Assembly: GCA_949751835.1 (NCBI GenBank)
Contig: CATKHK010000023.1
Span: 1-64,000, forward strand
Source: Blepharisma japonicum
Lineage: Eukaryota; Ciliophora; Heterotrichea; Heterotrichida; Blepharismidae
Direction of reading: 5' to 3'
DNA: 64,000 nucleotides
Shown piece after piece: positions 1 to 10,302 of the stretch; the stretch's first letter is position 1, and each line of letters opens with the position of its first letter. The position numbers were made by a program, and so were the translations under genes. Below the pieces are notes generated by a model. The model was not told the DNA's origin. It made no database searches and was given only the letters and a program-made list of their open reading frames with translations.

Positions 1-2
1 TT

Positions 3-512
3 GACGAGCTGCTAACTGCAATTATTAAAAAAGTCCCAGACATTGACCCATTTGTGTACCACAAACTTTTTGAGCTATATTTACAACAAAGAAAGCCTAT
101 CCAAGACCAAGAAGTTTTGAAAAAATCTAGACAAGGCTCTACCGTTGAACTCTACAGCAATAATAGAAAATTCGAAGCCTCCGACTATGCTCGTAAAATA
201 AAAGACCTCCTAGAAAGCGCTAATAACCGTTATGATAAACATTATGTCCTTATGCTCTTCAAAATGTACGATTTCAGCGAAGGTGTTGTGTATTTATCCC
301 AATTTATGGACAACCAACAAGAGCTTATGTTCCATTATATCAAAACTAATGATGTCTTAAATATACGGAACACTTGTATGAAATATGGAAAAGAAGATAA
401 CAATTTGTGGCTACAAGCCTTGACTTATTTTTGCAGCAAAGATGACCCAACTTTGTATGCTGCATTCAAACTAGAATATGAAGCGAATGATTCATTCTTT
501 TTTAAATATTAA
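3..512 (+). CDS. VPS11: VPS11-like CORVET/HOPS subunit, 3' part only, without the RING end
   Basis: The frame is open from the window edge, so the 5' end lies outside; 169 residues are visible before TAA. The helical alpha-solenoid sequence, including KMYDFSEGVVYLSQFM and LWLQALTYF, resembles the late solenoid of VPS11, a core subunit of the CORVET and HOPS tethers that act in endosome and vacuole fusion. Family members continue for roughly 200 more residues and finish in a RING-H2 finger. Here the protein stops after a short tail (ANDSFFFKY), and no RING cysteines appear in any frame before the next gene. No 15-nt intron could be found that bypasses the stop. It may be a truncated gene, a fragment of a rearrangement, or a divergent paralog. 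Confidence 0.6.
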   Translation, partial: DELLTAIIKKVPDIDPFVYHKLFELYLQQRKPIQDQEVLKKSRQGSTVELYSNNRKFEASDYARKIKDLLESANNRYDKHYVLMLFKMYDFSEGVVYLSQFMDNQQELMFHYIKTNDVLNIRNTCMKYGKEDNNLWLQALTYFCSKDDPTLYAAFKLEYEANDSFFFKY

Positions 513-588
513 CATGTTGCTATCTTTCTACAGCTGGCTTATTTTTATAAAATAAGCTATTGACTTTTGAAAAGCCATGTTTGCATAA

Positions 589-2487
589 AATAAAAAAGAT
601 ATACATCCTACAGATGAAAAGAGACCAAATGAAGTTTTTGAGCGATCATTTTCTAGTAATTCAAGTCTTAAAGAACCTTTACAAAATGAGTATAAGAGCT
701 TTAATTCAGACCTCGATTTATCAGCATCTTCCGAAGCTGATATTTCAGATTCTAAAGAGGAGATCACCCCCAAAGGTTCGATTAGTTTGTTAAAAAGAGT
801 AAAACTCGAAACGAAATGCCCTCCAGAAAAAAATGTGCAAGTTTCACTGGATGCAAATAACCAATTGAGGTTTGAATTTTCAACCTTACTTTCTGGCTAT
901 GAAGAGTATTTAAAAAGGGAAGAAGCTTTTGAAGGAGTTTATAAATCATCTACAAATCCGAAATATGAAGAATATGAGGCAATCAAAGGCAAAATATCGA
1001 GTGATAACCTCCAAAAATTCAATGAGTTCTTGGAAATTTATTTAATAAATTCTGAAGCTGAAGAACATAATAATTTTACCCTTGACATAGCCAGAAAACT
1101 CCTTATATCATTAAGTAAACATATTTTTATGGAAGGAAGATCACCAAAAAGCGAAACATTCTCATTAATAAAGAAAATTAATGTGCATATTGCTTACCAA
1201 TTATCAATATCAACGTCAAATGATGAATTAGCTCAATGGATTGTTATTATAGATGAAATAAGAATTAAATGAAAAGATTTTGATATTGATATGACTGGTT
1301 TAATGAAGCAAGGCTGTGAAACTTTCATGAAGCTCTTAAAAAATGACGAAAATATTCAAGATTATAAAATATTGATATTATTGAATAAATTTGCAGGTAA
1401 AAACAAGAATTTTCGAGATAAAATAGGGCATGAAACTCTGGAATTATTGTTTAATAACTATGAGGAAGAATCAAGGCATTCAGCAATGTATCTCTTGGAT
1501 GCATTAGCAAAAAATAGATTCCATATTACATCAAATGAGAAAAACAAACTAAAGAAGATCGAAAGGAAGATCAATCATTGAACTTTTAGTGCAAGCAGAA
1601 AAACAAGAGTATATAGGCAGTGAATTAAAAAATGGCTTAACATCGAGCGAACAAGTGAACTGAAAAATATCAAAATAATTAATATCCAAGAAATATCAAA
1701 TAAAAATAATGAAATTAGATCTTCTAAAGAAGTTTTTTACAATTGTTTTTACCAAAATAATATAGCATTTGTAAAAGGATACGAATTTACTAAAAGCAGC
1801 AAAAATGATATTAATCGAATTGCAAATGAATTTGCAAATGCAATCTACCTCAGTGAGCACAATGAAACAAATTGTTTTATCAATATTTTCGGATTGTGCT
1901 TAGAAGAAATTGAAGAAAATAAATGTCGCCTTAATCTTGTGATGGAATCATGCTCAGGCAATTTGGAAAACTATAAGTGTGATGAAAATACCTTAAGCTA
2001 TTTTGCAGATTCATTGTTGAATATGTGTTCTTTGCTCCATAGCCATGGAATGTCTCATAGTGGTATCGATCCTTCGTATATACTTGTAAAAGAAGTAGAG
2101 GGTCGTCTCATACTGAAAGTGCCAATCTATGGCATGCTATCTGCATCTTCATCAACTGAAGCAGGAATATCTCAAACTACTTATTCAATTTCATTAGGTA
2201 GAAGCAACAATTTTACTGCTCCTGAGATTCGAAAAAAAATAGATAGTGCGCCGCGCCTCAAAATAAATAGCATGAAGTCAGATGTTTTCAGTATTGGACT
2301 AGTATTGCATTATTTAATAAGCTCTAAATTACCTCCAGAAGGAGAACTGGAACTAAAAGAGTATATAGCAAATAATATTAAAAAGACTGAAAGTCCATGG
2401 CTGAAAACGCTACTAAAAAATATGACTAACTTTAATCCTTGGGAGAGAAAAAAGATTGGCTATTTACTAAAACAGAAGAAAGAGTAA
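589..2487 (+). CDS. Pseudokinase with long N-terminal helical region; start unresolved
   Basis: One frame runs from 589 to a TAA at 2485-2487, read through three TGA (Trp) codons at 1270, 1579 and 1621. The first half is acidic and then helical with no family I recognise. The C-terminal part (from about 1660) has a kinase layout: a beta-3 lysine (IAFVKGY), hinge LVMESCSG, an APE-like TAPEIRKK, helix F SDVFSIGL and a late conserved arginine. The catalytic loop at 2056-2070 reads HSGID instead of HRDLK, and DFG is replaced by IYG at 2125-2133, so phosphotransfer is unlikely. No ATG is in frame between the TAA at 586 and position 1129, so the true start, a first exon or a decayed 5' end is uncertain. 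Confidence 0.6.
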
Positions 2488-3307
2488 AAAGAGAAGAAAA
2501 AGCGTGCTCTTTAATTAATAATTAAAAATAATAATCTGCAAGCTAATATGATTAGTTTATAAAACAATGGTCATTTTTCTATATTATATATTTGCACTTG
2601 ATTAGATTTAAACTTTCTTTTTATTCATAACAAGACAAAATCAGAAAATCATAGAAATTAATTTTGAATTGAAATATATGATAAATTCGATTGAAGAAGT
2701 TAGATAAACAAAACTTATAGAATAGAGGAATTGGGATTTTAGATAACAATTTTTAGAGATATTAAAGGTATAGATGTAATTCACTAAAAAAACCTAGAAA
2801 ATATTAGTGAATTGCTCATTATTAACTCGGGAAGCGAGTTATTTGTAGCTTTGGCTCATAATAAAATCATCCTCTGCCTATTATTTATTTTATAAATAGT
2901 CACATAAAAATGCAGAATTGATTGTAATTTAAGATAATTATAAGTTAAGCACTTGACTTCCCATACCTAATTAGAATATTAAGTATAACTCCCAATAAAA
3001 AATTTTTTTTCTTTATGAGAACAAAAAATATTAGTGATCTTTGGTAATAAATCAACAGGATCTCTAGGAAGTACCTTCAGTTACGCCTGGGCTGTTACTT
3101 CTATATCTGTATATTGAAATTTGAACTAAATAGAATTTTTATAGCTTCTTATAGTAACAAATTGTTTAATCTGCATATTTTAAAAAATAAATATTACAAA
3201 TTTTTTTGATTGAGATTTCTACATTTCCAAGAGACCATACCATTATTCTTTACTAAAATTCCATATGAAACTTAATTATGATTAATAAGCTAATAGAATA
3301 ATTAATA
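2488..3307. other. 820-bp AT-rich intergenic stretch with several hairpins
   Basis: No supported reading frame or tRNA. Three inverted repeats stand out: AATTCACTAA/TTAGTGAATT (2778-2813), TAACTCG-GGAAG-CGAGTTA (2823-2841), and an arm pair GAAGTA/TACTTC with an inner CAG/CTG at 3068-3101. The stretch around 3055-3100 is also less AT-rich than its surroundings. It holds the promoter of the VPS20 gene and could contain a small RNA gene, but no known RNA family was recognised. Confidence 0.35.
2778..2841. repeat. Two adjacent perfect hairpins
   Basis: The first hairpin has a 10-bp stem (2778-2787 with 2804-2813), the second a 7-bp stem (2823-2829 with 2835-2841) and a GGAAG loop. They are separated by about 10 bases. 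In such AT-rich DNA short AT stems are common, but the GC-containing second stem with its purine loop is less expected by chance. Confidence 0.4.
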
Positions 3308-3934
3308 ATGGGTTGCATTTTAGGACATGGGCAACAATCCAACGTAGCAGAATCTAGAGTAAATAGAGATGATAAAGCAATTGCAGAGCTTAAAATCACT
3401 CGAGATAAAGTCAGAGCTTACATTAAGAAACTTGAAAACTGCATTGATCATTGTAAATCTGCAATCAAAACTTGCATTCAAAACAAGCAAAAAGAAAAAG
3501 CTTTGCTAGCACTTAAAAAGCAAAAATATTTAGAAAAGAACTTAGAAACTGCAAGAGGAGAACAGTTAAATCTAGATCAGCTCATAAGTGACGTGGAAAA
3601 TGCCCAAATTCAGAAAAATATTTATGAATCCCTAAAGCAAGGCACTGAGTTCCTTAAATGCATAAATCAACAATTAACTGTTGATGATGTCGAAAAGCTT
3701 ATGGAAGAAACTGCTGAAGCCATTGAATACCAACAACAAATTGGTGAAGCATTATCTCAGCAAACAGTAGTTCACGACGATAATAAACTTTTAGAAGAAC
3801 TGGACAACTTAGAAGTTTTAGAGCTTGATATTCCTTCAGTCCCTACTCACGCACTGCCTAAGGCTAAAGTGCAAGAGCCTGAAGAAAAATACGAAGAAAA
3901 TGCTAAAGGTGAGAAAAATATTATCGTTGTGTAA
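3308..3934 (+). CDS. VPS20: VPS20/CHMP6, ESCRT-III subunit
   Basis: The 208-residue protein matches CHMP6/VPS20 in length and order: an MG start for N-myristoylation, a basic first half (DKAIAELKITRDKVRAYIKK), the KALLALKKQKYLEKNLE helix, and a second half with VEKLMEETAEAIEYQQQIGE. The C-terminal tail LELDIPSVPTHALPK resembles the proline-rich MIM2 that binds MIT domains of VPS4-type ATPases. In other eukaryotes VPS20 links ESCRT-II to VPS32 filament nucleation on endosomes. The ATG sits directly before the glycine needed for myristoylation. No TGA codon or intron is present. TSG101, another ESCRT protein, lies 10 kb downstream, without evidence of co-regulation. Confidence 0.93.
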   Translation: MGCILGHGQQSNVAESRVNRDDKAIAELKITRDKVRAYIKKLENCIDHCKSAIKTCIQNKQKEKALLALKKQKYLEKNLETARGEQLNLDQLISDVENAQIQKNIYESLKQGTEFLKCINQQLTVDDVEKLMEETAEAIEYQQQIGEALSQQTVVHDDNKLLEELDNLEVLELDIPSVPTHALPKAKVQEPEEKYEENAKGEKNIIVV

Positions 3935-3993
3935 TGGAAAAATCCTAAAATCATTAAATAATATTGAAAAATAAGAAACTCGTTGTTATCTAA

Positions 3994-5832
3994 TTATAAT
4001 TCTTCTAATTCTTCAGCCACAATCGGCGGCGCCCAATAATTAACTTCTGAATAAACATCTGGCTCACCCTGCACTTCTTCAATATTTTCACTTTTGATTT
4101 CTTTTTCAGGCTCCGGCTCATTATTTTCAGCAATTTTCTCTTCATTTTCATTCAAATCGAACATCAAGTCTTCAGTAGTAAGCGGCTTATCACTAGTCTC
4201 AATTTCTTCTTCAGGAACTTCTAAGTCCCCATTAGAATTTTCATTATTGCTATAAGAAGAAAAAGGGTTTGTTGAGCTTTCCTCATTGTCCTCCTTAGCA
4301 TCTTCTTCAGCGAAATGGTCTCCGAAAGATAGAGGCTGATACCCTCCTAAGTGCCGATTTTCTATGAAATTTGTGTTTTCTAGGTATGAATATTTAAACT
4401 CATCCCATCTTTCTGTTTGTGACAAAATTTCTATGATTTCTGGGCGATTTTCTGAAGTTTTTACTATTAAATTTGAAATTCTAGTAATATGTCCCATATA
4501 TCCAGGCTTTAATGATGGATTTTTTGTGCCTAGGCGTCCAGGATTTAATCCTTTTACTATTATTTTTGCTAAAAATCCTGAAGTTCTTAATAGCTGCTCC
4601 TTTAAAACCTGTGAAGACGATAAAAAAATTGTATTCACAAACTGCTCAAAAGTCGCATGAAGTATTGAGTTCCATTCAAATTTAAAGAAAATCCCCACAA
4701 TGGTGTGCACTACCTCAATTTCCTCAATTTTTGCTTGGATTTCTTTAATTTCCATCTTAATAGCAGCACCAATGACTTCAATTATCTTTATTTTCCCTTC
4801 TCCTAACACCTCAATATCTTCCTTAAAAGTCGTTGGAATTTGCCCACCATTGGAATTTTCTAAAATTTCTTTTAATTTTGGCAAAACCTCTACGAAACTT
4901 TCAATAAATTCAGGGGATTCTTCGTCTTCAAGCAGGGTTGAGGCATCTTCATCTAGATTTGTGGTTTGATTTTTAGGTAATGTTAATAAATCGGTATGAG
5001 AGCTGCTTGTCATGATTGCTCTAAGGACAGTGACAACTGCGTTTATATTGTAATTATTTTGAGAAATAAGACCTTCTGTAAGTAAATTTAAGGACTCTTT
5101 TTGTGTAAGAACTCCAGCGAGTTCAGGCCAGGAATTTACGTCGTTATGTTTTGAAATTAGCTCACATAAGATTTGACTGGAATGCAAAGCGGCATTAGGA
5201 TTTGAGGAGGCTAAATTTTTTATCAAATTTTGGACGATTTCTTTTCTCTGTAGAACATAGAAAGGCTCTAAAGGATATTCTATCAGAATTATTTTTGTTA
5301 TAATATCTGATACAGCTCTATATTCCATGTGCTGCACAAACCAGGAATTCCAAGATTTTTCAATAATAAATTTGAGCAGTTCTGGCGGGTTTCTGATAAA
5401 AAGGCTTATGACAAGTCTGCTTACATATCCAGCTAATGTCAAATTCAATGGCTCTACAAAGAAACTAAATAATTTTTCCAGTAAAGTTTGGTCAGCATAA
5501 AATTTATCCAACAAACTTGAAATTTCACACGCAAACAATTCTGAGGCAAGAAATGGAAACTTATGCCCACGCTTATTATCCGCATCTTCTGGTGGGAAAA
5601 CCGAAATATACTCGATCAATTCCATAATTCTGTCTCTGTTCAAGCTGCATAATGATTACAAGTCAATTAATTTCTGATTTTGGTTTCTCATTTCTTGCAA
5701 AATTTCATCCTGATCCAGCACCTGGACAAGGGTTGTTTCTTCTTTTTCTAAAATTTCGTCAATCTGTGACGAGCTTTGAAAACCTCTGAAATTGGCCCAA
5801 AAAGACCCTCCAAAATTGCCCATCATCCTCAT
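3994..5832 (-). CDS. SAPS-domain regulatory subunit of PP6-type phosphatase
   Basis: Exons 5832-5660 and 5644-3994 join across a 15-nt intron to give 607 residues. The first exon supplies LVQVLDQDEILQEMRNQNQK, and the second continues as LIDFLNRDRIMELIEYIS, which together match the conserved SAPS N-terminus of PPP6R and yeast SAP proteins. The following helical repeats (LNLTLAGYVSRLVISLFI, then EYRAVSDIITKIILIEYP) continue the domain. The C-terminal third is acidic and low in complexity. SAPS proteins scaffold the Sit4/PP6 catalytic subunit. ATG is taken at 5832; two further in-frame ATGs follow within four codons. Without the intron the protein would lose its diagnostic N-terminus. Confidence 0.88.
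5645..5659 (-). other. 15-nt spliceosomal intron in the SAPS gene
   Basis: The minus-strand sequence is GTAATCATTATGCAG. It contains an in-frame TAA if retained; removal joins GACTT to CTTGAAC and restores the conserved SAPS N-terminus. The branch-type A is at intron position 10. Confidence 0.9.
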
Positions 5833-5858
5833 TTTTACTATTTATTGCAAGAATTAGT

Positions 5859-7229
5859 TTAAATTATACAGCAATTTTTCTCTTCTCGTATATGCTTTTC
5901 TGCAGGAATTTCTGGAGAAGGGGTTTTAAGCTTCATTATTATTGAGCGGTTTATTATCTCTGGAGGCTCATTCCGCTCGGTGAGCTGTGAAGAATAATCG
6001 TCCTCTGGGGAAGATTTATTTTGTGTATCAATGTCGTTCATAGAATCCTGCTCGTGGATAATGATTTCGTTTATAGTCTCAGGGAAATAATCAGATTTTG
6101 TCTGATGTAGAGTAGGAAGACTTGGAGGGTCAACTTCTGTAGGAAGGTTCTTTTTAGGGTGGATTGTTTTGGAGCGGTGGTGTTTGGCTCTTTTAGCAGG
6201 GTGCATCTGCTTACAATCGTCAAGGATTTCATGGCGAACTTCAGGACTTAGCCCAACTGTATGAGTTGAGCTTCTTTTGGAACGTCTCGCATGAGTTTTT
6301 GTAGAGTCTCTACGGTAATTACTCCTACACCTAAGTTTTGGTGCCGATTCTAATACAGCTGAAGAATCTTTTAGCCAGCCAAATGTATATTCTGGAGTTT
6401 CTAAGTTGTATTTCGCTTTTTCTAATAGACTTCTTATATAATCATATTTCGGTTTCTCATCAAATTTTAGGCTTCTTGCATAATTTATAAATTCTGCAAA
6501 TTCGCTAGGGCATCCTGCGCATAATTCGTGCACAGTGACTGCTGCCTTTATTGCGAAAACTTTTTGCCATTTTCCCATACATTTCTTATGGGCTGATTTT
6601 TGCCATGGCAGTCTTCCTTTAACAAGATAGACCAATATGTATCCTAAACTTTCTAAATCATCTCTTCGAGATTGTCTGAACCCCATATGGTTATTTAAAG
6701 AAGCAAAACTTGAATTTCCTACACAGGAGCATCCTGTTTGTTCTGATTGATGATGATTTCCAATCATAAATTCTTTTGCAAGACCAAAGTCAATTAAATA
6801 TAAAATATCGTAATTCATATCAAATAAACAGTTGTGAGGCTTCATATCACGATGAATAACCCCAGCTGTATGAATATTCTCAAGTCTGGTTAGCAGTTGA
6901 AGGCCAGCCTTTATTGAACCTGCAATTGGCAGTTTTCCTCCGTTTTGCTTTATCGCATTTCCTAAGCTAAGGCCCAATAATTCGAACACCATATAAGTAA
7001 CTTCATCAACCCTTCCAGATTCATACACTTTTGGTATTCCTTCAATATTTTGCAATTTTGTAAGTATACGAGATTCAGCAATTACCACTCCACGGGTTTT
7101 TATATCTGTTTTTATAGCCACGTATTTATTTGTTTTTGTGTTAATTGCTTTGTAAACTTTTCCAAATCCACCGCTCCCCAAAACACTTTCAATCTTATAC
7201 TTGTTTAGAAAGATGTCACTTAGTTCCAT
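5859..7229 (-). CDS. Casein kinase 1 family kinase with C-terminal lipidation motif
   Basis: A 456-residue CK1-type kinase. Visible are the glycine loop LGSGGFGKVYKA, YVAIKTDI, HRDMKPHNCLF and LIDFGLAKEF, and the CK1 habit of lacking APE and having a glycine-rich, short activation segment (SFASLNNHMGFRQSRRDDLES). All catalytic residues are present, so it should be active. The tail from about residue 290 is basic and serine-rich, then acidic, and ends in EKNCCII. That ending fits a CaaX prenylation site with a neighbouring cysteine and recalls the lipid-anchored yeast YCK kinases, suggesting plasma membrane attachment. No TGA codon or intron is needed. Confidence 0.92.
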   Translation of the reverse strand: MELSDIFLNKYKIESVLGSGGFGKVYKAINTKTNKYVAIKTDIKTRGVVIAESRILTKLQNIEGIPKVYESGRVDEVTYMVFELLGLSLGNAIKQNGGKLPIAGSIKAGLQLLTRLENIHTAGVIHRDMKPHNCLFDMNYDILYLIDFGLAKEFMIGNHHQSEQTGCSCVGNSSFASLNNHMGFRQSRRDDLESLGYILVYLVKGRLPWQKSAHKKCMGKWQKVFAIKAAVTVHELCAGCPSEFAEFINYARSLKFDEKPKYDYIRSLLEKAKYNLETPEYTFGWLKDSSAVLESAPKLRCRSNYRRDSTKTHARRSKRSSTHTVGLSPEVRHEILDDCKQMHPAKRAKHHRSKTIHPKKNLPTEVDPPSLPTLHQTKSDYFPETINEIIIHEQDSMNDIDTQNKSSPEDDYSSQLTERNEPPEIINRSIIMKLKTPSPEIPAEKHIREEKNCCII

Positions 7230-7649
7230 TAAATTAGAAGCATGAATTCCTAGTAATTAATTAAATAGCTAGGCTTTATTAATAATTTTGTGGTGAATGT
7301 GTAAAATTTATTTTCCTTTATCATAAGTTGGATTTAGAAATGGCCAGAAATTTATTGCAGAAAGTGTTAAATCTATATTGATGTAAATGATTAAATTTAT
7401 TGTGATGGCTCCTAAAAATAAATTATAAATCAAAAAATCACCACAAATCCATTTTAACGTGTAAAAAGTCACCAATGTTGAGTTTATAAGATTATAGTAA
7501 GCTAATTAAAATTATCTGCCTTTCTTATGTCTAAGGAGAACATAAGCAAACTCTATGCAGCTTAGCATTGTTTTCACATTTTATATAAATGAAGAAATTA
7601 ATAAAAAATAATACTTAATGTTAATTATTTTTCCAAAAAATACACAAAG
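7230..7649. other. 420-bp intergenic stretch, promoter of the CK1 gene
   Basis: AT-rich, with no supported frame. A 7-bp perfect hairpin CTTATGT/ACATAAG lies at 7524-7546, followed closely by ATGC/GCAT around 7564-7579. I see nothing else of note. Confidence 0.4.
7524..7546. repeat. 7-bp hairpin with 9-nt purine-rich loop
   Basis: CTTATGT (7524-7530) pairs with ACATAAG (7540-7546). It lies about 100 bp beyond the 3' end of the RING gene, so it could be in its 3' region or in a small RNA. Function unknown. Confidence 0.35.
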
Positions 7650-8531
7650 TTATTCATTAAACTCAATGTTTACAAATTTCTCCACTTTTGCTCTGCATAC
7701 TGGGCATTTCATATCCGGATTTTTTCTTATCATTTCAGAACAGTTGACGCATAAGCAGCAATGCTTGCATGGCAGTGCTGTAACTGTGCATTTTTCTCCT
7801 AAACAAATTACACATTCACCTTCACTTTTTTCTAAGTTGTAAATTTCATTCAGTATAAACCATTTTTGCCTTATGCTGATTTTCTGTTTGAGAATTGATA
7901 ATTTATAGACTCCCCCTTCGTTTTCAATAGCCAAAAAGCAAGTCTGTGTCTGCATATTAGTTTTATCTTCATTTCTAATATTTACAACAATTGGGATATG
8001 GATTTTGTTTTTAAACTGCAATAAATCAGGTGGATATTTTGAAGGGCTAATTGAAGATACATTTGGTGGGAATTTTTGTTTCATTCCAGCGTTAAAGCGA
8101 TATGATTGAGGAATTGGGAAATGTTTGGTATCTACTGAAAAGTTTAATGTATTTTTACCTAATTGATCCAAATTCTCAACTGCAAAATAATATATGTCGA
8201 TTATGCAGACACATAGGGCATCAAACTCAAAAGTCAATGAAAAAGTTCCAGCCTGCTGAGGTATGGGGACTAATTCGAAAGAATTTTTGCGTAAGTAAAC
8301 TTGTAAATGAACTCTATCTTGGGATTCTACGCTAGTTAATGGGATTGGCCCTTTTGGAGCATCTCTATTTGCTGGAGGTAGAGGCGGAGGAGGAGGTTGA
8401 AAATTTCTATAAACAGGCTGAGGATTTGCAACTGCTCGTGGTGGAAGTTGATTTTGAACTTGATTCCTAGGCAGACTGTTCTGTTGGTTTGCTCTATTTG
8501 TATTACTTCCAGAACCTACACATGCTCCCAT
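7650..8531 (-). CDS. LUL/MGRN1-type RING E3 ubiquitin ligase
   Basis: The 293-residue protein starts MGACVGSGSNTN, a good N-myristoylation signal with a palmitoylatable cysteine, then has a glutamine- and proline-rich stretch (residues ~15-60). The middle (~75-230) is the beta-rich region seen in MGRN1, RNF157 and plant LUL ligases. The C-terminus has a C3HC4 RING (CVICLGEK, LPCKHCCLCVNCSE, CPVCRAKVE). Members of this group ubiquitinate membrane and endosomal cargo. The family is recognised from domain order and the RING sequence; substrates cannot be inferred. Confidence 0.82.
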   Translation of the reverse strand: MGACVGSGSNTNRANQQNSLPRNQVQNQLPPRAVANPQPVYRNFQPPPPPLPPANRDAPKGPIPLTSVESQDRVHLQVYLRKNSFELVPIPQQAGTFSLTFEFDALCVCIIDIYYFAVENLDQLGKNTLNFSVDTKHFPIPQSYRFNAGMKQKFPPNVSSISPSKYPPDLLQFKNKIHIPIVVNIRNEDKTNMQTQTCFLAIENEGGVYKLSILKQKISIRQKWFILNEIYNLEKSEGECVICLGEKCTVTALPCKHCCLCVNCSEMIRKNPDMKCPVCRAKVEKFVNIEFNE

Positions 8532-8890
8532 TTTATATTATTATTCTTTTCTTAATTTTAAAAAACAGCTGCTTAAGGCAATTTTTTTCTGTGTAAGAAA
8601 TCTCATCTCTTTTTGATTTTGAATTATATAATAGAAAGCTGGCTATCGATCCTAGCAAATAATTATTTTAATTGATAAAAGAAAACCTTAATAAGTATCT
8701 TAAATATTGTTTAAAGTAATTAATTTATAAATTATTAAAACATTATAATCATATTTTCTATTCAAAAACCTCTTAATTATCATTGAGATTTTATAATTTT
8801 TTATTGCATATATTAAGCCATTTTCTCCAATAAAATGTCAGTTAAATAATGATTATCAACACGCTTTATGCTAAACTAAATTTATTTACA
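8532..8890. other. 359-bp intergenic stretch
   Basis: Very AT-rich, lying between the 5' end of the RING gene and the 3' end of the next minus-strand gene. It must contain the RING gene promoter. I see no reading frame, tRNA or strong inverted repeat. Confidence 0.4.
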
Positions 8891-9292
8891 CTACCTTAAT
8901 CCTTGATTAAGTTCCATATTAAGTCTTGCGGTAGCTTCCAGAGTATTTGTATTAATCAATACAAGAGGGAGTCTCTGATTAAAAATGCTCGGTTTAGTAG
9001 CAGATACATCAGTGGTCTTCAGAGTTTTTTTCCTTTTAAATGAAATAGGTGTCTTTATAGGTGAAAGAGGTGAGCAGCATCTTTTAACTGGTGTTTGTGG
9101 GTCTGTTTTGATTTCTTTTGGGTTTCCATCATTTTGTGAAATATCCAAATTAGGAAGATTTGAAGATTCTTCTGCAGTATAATAAGTAAAATAATGCTTT
9201 TGGAACATATATATAATAAGTAACGTGGCTACTAGTAGAAGACTGTAGATTGTAAAAGTAGCTAAAGAATTGTCAAAAAATTCAGTCGCCAT
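8891..9292 (-). CDS. Small single-pass membrane protein, unknown
   Basis: A 133-residue protein with one N-terminal hydrophobic segment (about residues 11-28, TIYSLLLVATLLIIYMF) and a polar remainder. The tail contains several proline-directed serine or threonine sites in a basic context (PVKRCCSPLSPIKTPISFKR), which suggests cytosolic phosphorylation. I do not recognise a family. The ATG at 9292 is the only plausible start and the frame needs no TGA or intron. The short spacing to both neighbours is typical here. Confidence 0.65.
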   Translation of the reverse strand: MATEFFDNSLATFTIYSLLLVATLLIIYMFQKHYFTYYTAEESSNLPNLDISQNDGNPKEIKTDPQTPVKRCCSPLSPIKTPISFKRKKTLKTTDVSATKPSIFNQRLPLVLINTNTLEATARLNMELNQGLR

Positions 9293-9368
9293 TTGAATTT
9301 AAATATGAAAGCGTTAAAATCAGAATTATTATGGTTATTAAAATGAGATAAATTTCATATAAAATTAA

Positions 9369-10238
9369 CTATCCGTTTAAAGCTCGAGCCCTCATCTGTG
9401 CATAATCATTTGGATCAAACCATGGTAAAAAGCTCATCACAAAGCTTCTTAGAGTTTCCCAGCATTTGATATAAACCTTCTTCGCTCTATCCACATCTCT
9501 TGGCACAGTTCCAAACTTTTCAGGCATAATGAATGCTAAATATTCTCTTGGAAGCCTTTGCAGCTGCTTTTCTCTGTGTTTTTCAATTTTAAGTCTTACA
9601 TTGACCAAATATAAAACAAAAATAAACAAGTAATAGTCTAAATTTGTGCTAGAGCCCAAATACAATTGAGTTATAAATAAAAATAAAATTCATCTCATCA
9701 GCATTTGTATGTCAAAATACACTGAGAAAGGCACCCCTCGAAGTCTTATTCTTCTAGGCCGTTCATTGTTTGACATATGATTAATCCTCTTCCCTACATC
9801 TGGGTGGCATAAAGGTAAAGTATTTAATATTGAGTCCTCCGGGATAAGCTGTGATTTTTGCTCAATATGCTTTGTATCAACAAGGATTTGTTTAACTATA
9901 TCATACTTGTGAAGGTACTCAGTTTCTCTTTCTTTAAATACTGCAGAATTAAAGCCTGTCTTCTCTGGATCTGGAGGATTTGGTAATAGTTGAATATCTA
10001 AATATATGATCTGGTCACGGTCTTGGCCAAAAATCGATGACAAAGGTGTATTATTATGCAAAATATTTCCTTTATGGATAAGCTGTTGGCATCTTATTGA
10101 TGGAGATTCAGGATGATATTGGAGAATAAGCTCTTTCACTCGTGAAACATTTCATGTTGGTGGGACTTGCAAAATTATTTCTGCACGAGCTGCGACTGGG
10201 CTTTTTACTTGCAAATTGTAATACGTGTTCATATTCAT
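9369..10238 (-). CDS. HERP-like membrane protein with N-terminal ubiquitin-like domain
   Basis: One 289-residue frame is obtained by reading two TGA codons as Trp (about 10152 and 9690). Residues ~3-85 look ubiquitin-like: YYNLQVKSPVAARAEIILQV, VSRVKELILQYHP, QQLIHKGNILHNNTPLSSIF. A short linker leads to a hydrophobic pair of segments near residues 180-215 (WILFLFITQLYLG, YYLFIFVLYLV) and a basic C-terminal tail. This layout is that of HERPUD1/2 proteins, which assist ER-associated degradation. The start at 10238 gives MNMNTYYN. Assignment rests on architecture, not on strong sequence identity. Confidence 0.65.
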
Positions 10239-10302
10239 TTTATCTAAATTATTATTAAAATATCTAAAAGCTAGTCAAATTTCTCAAGAAAATCAATTTT
10301 AA

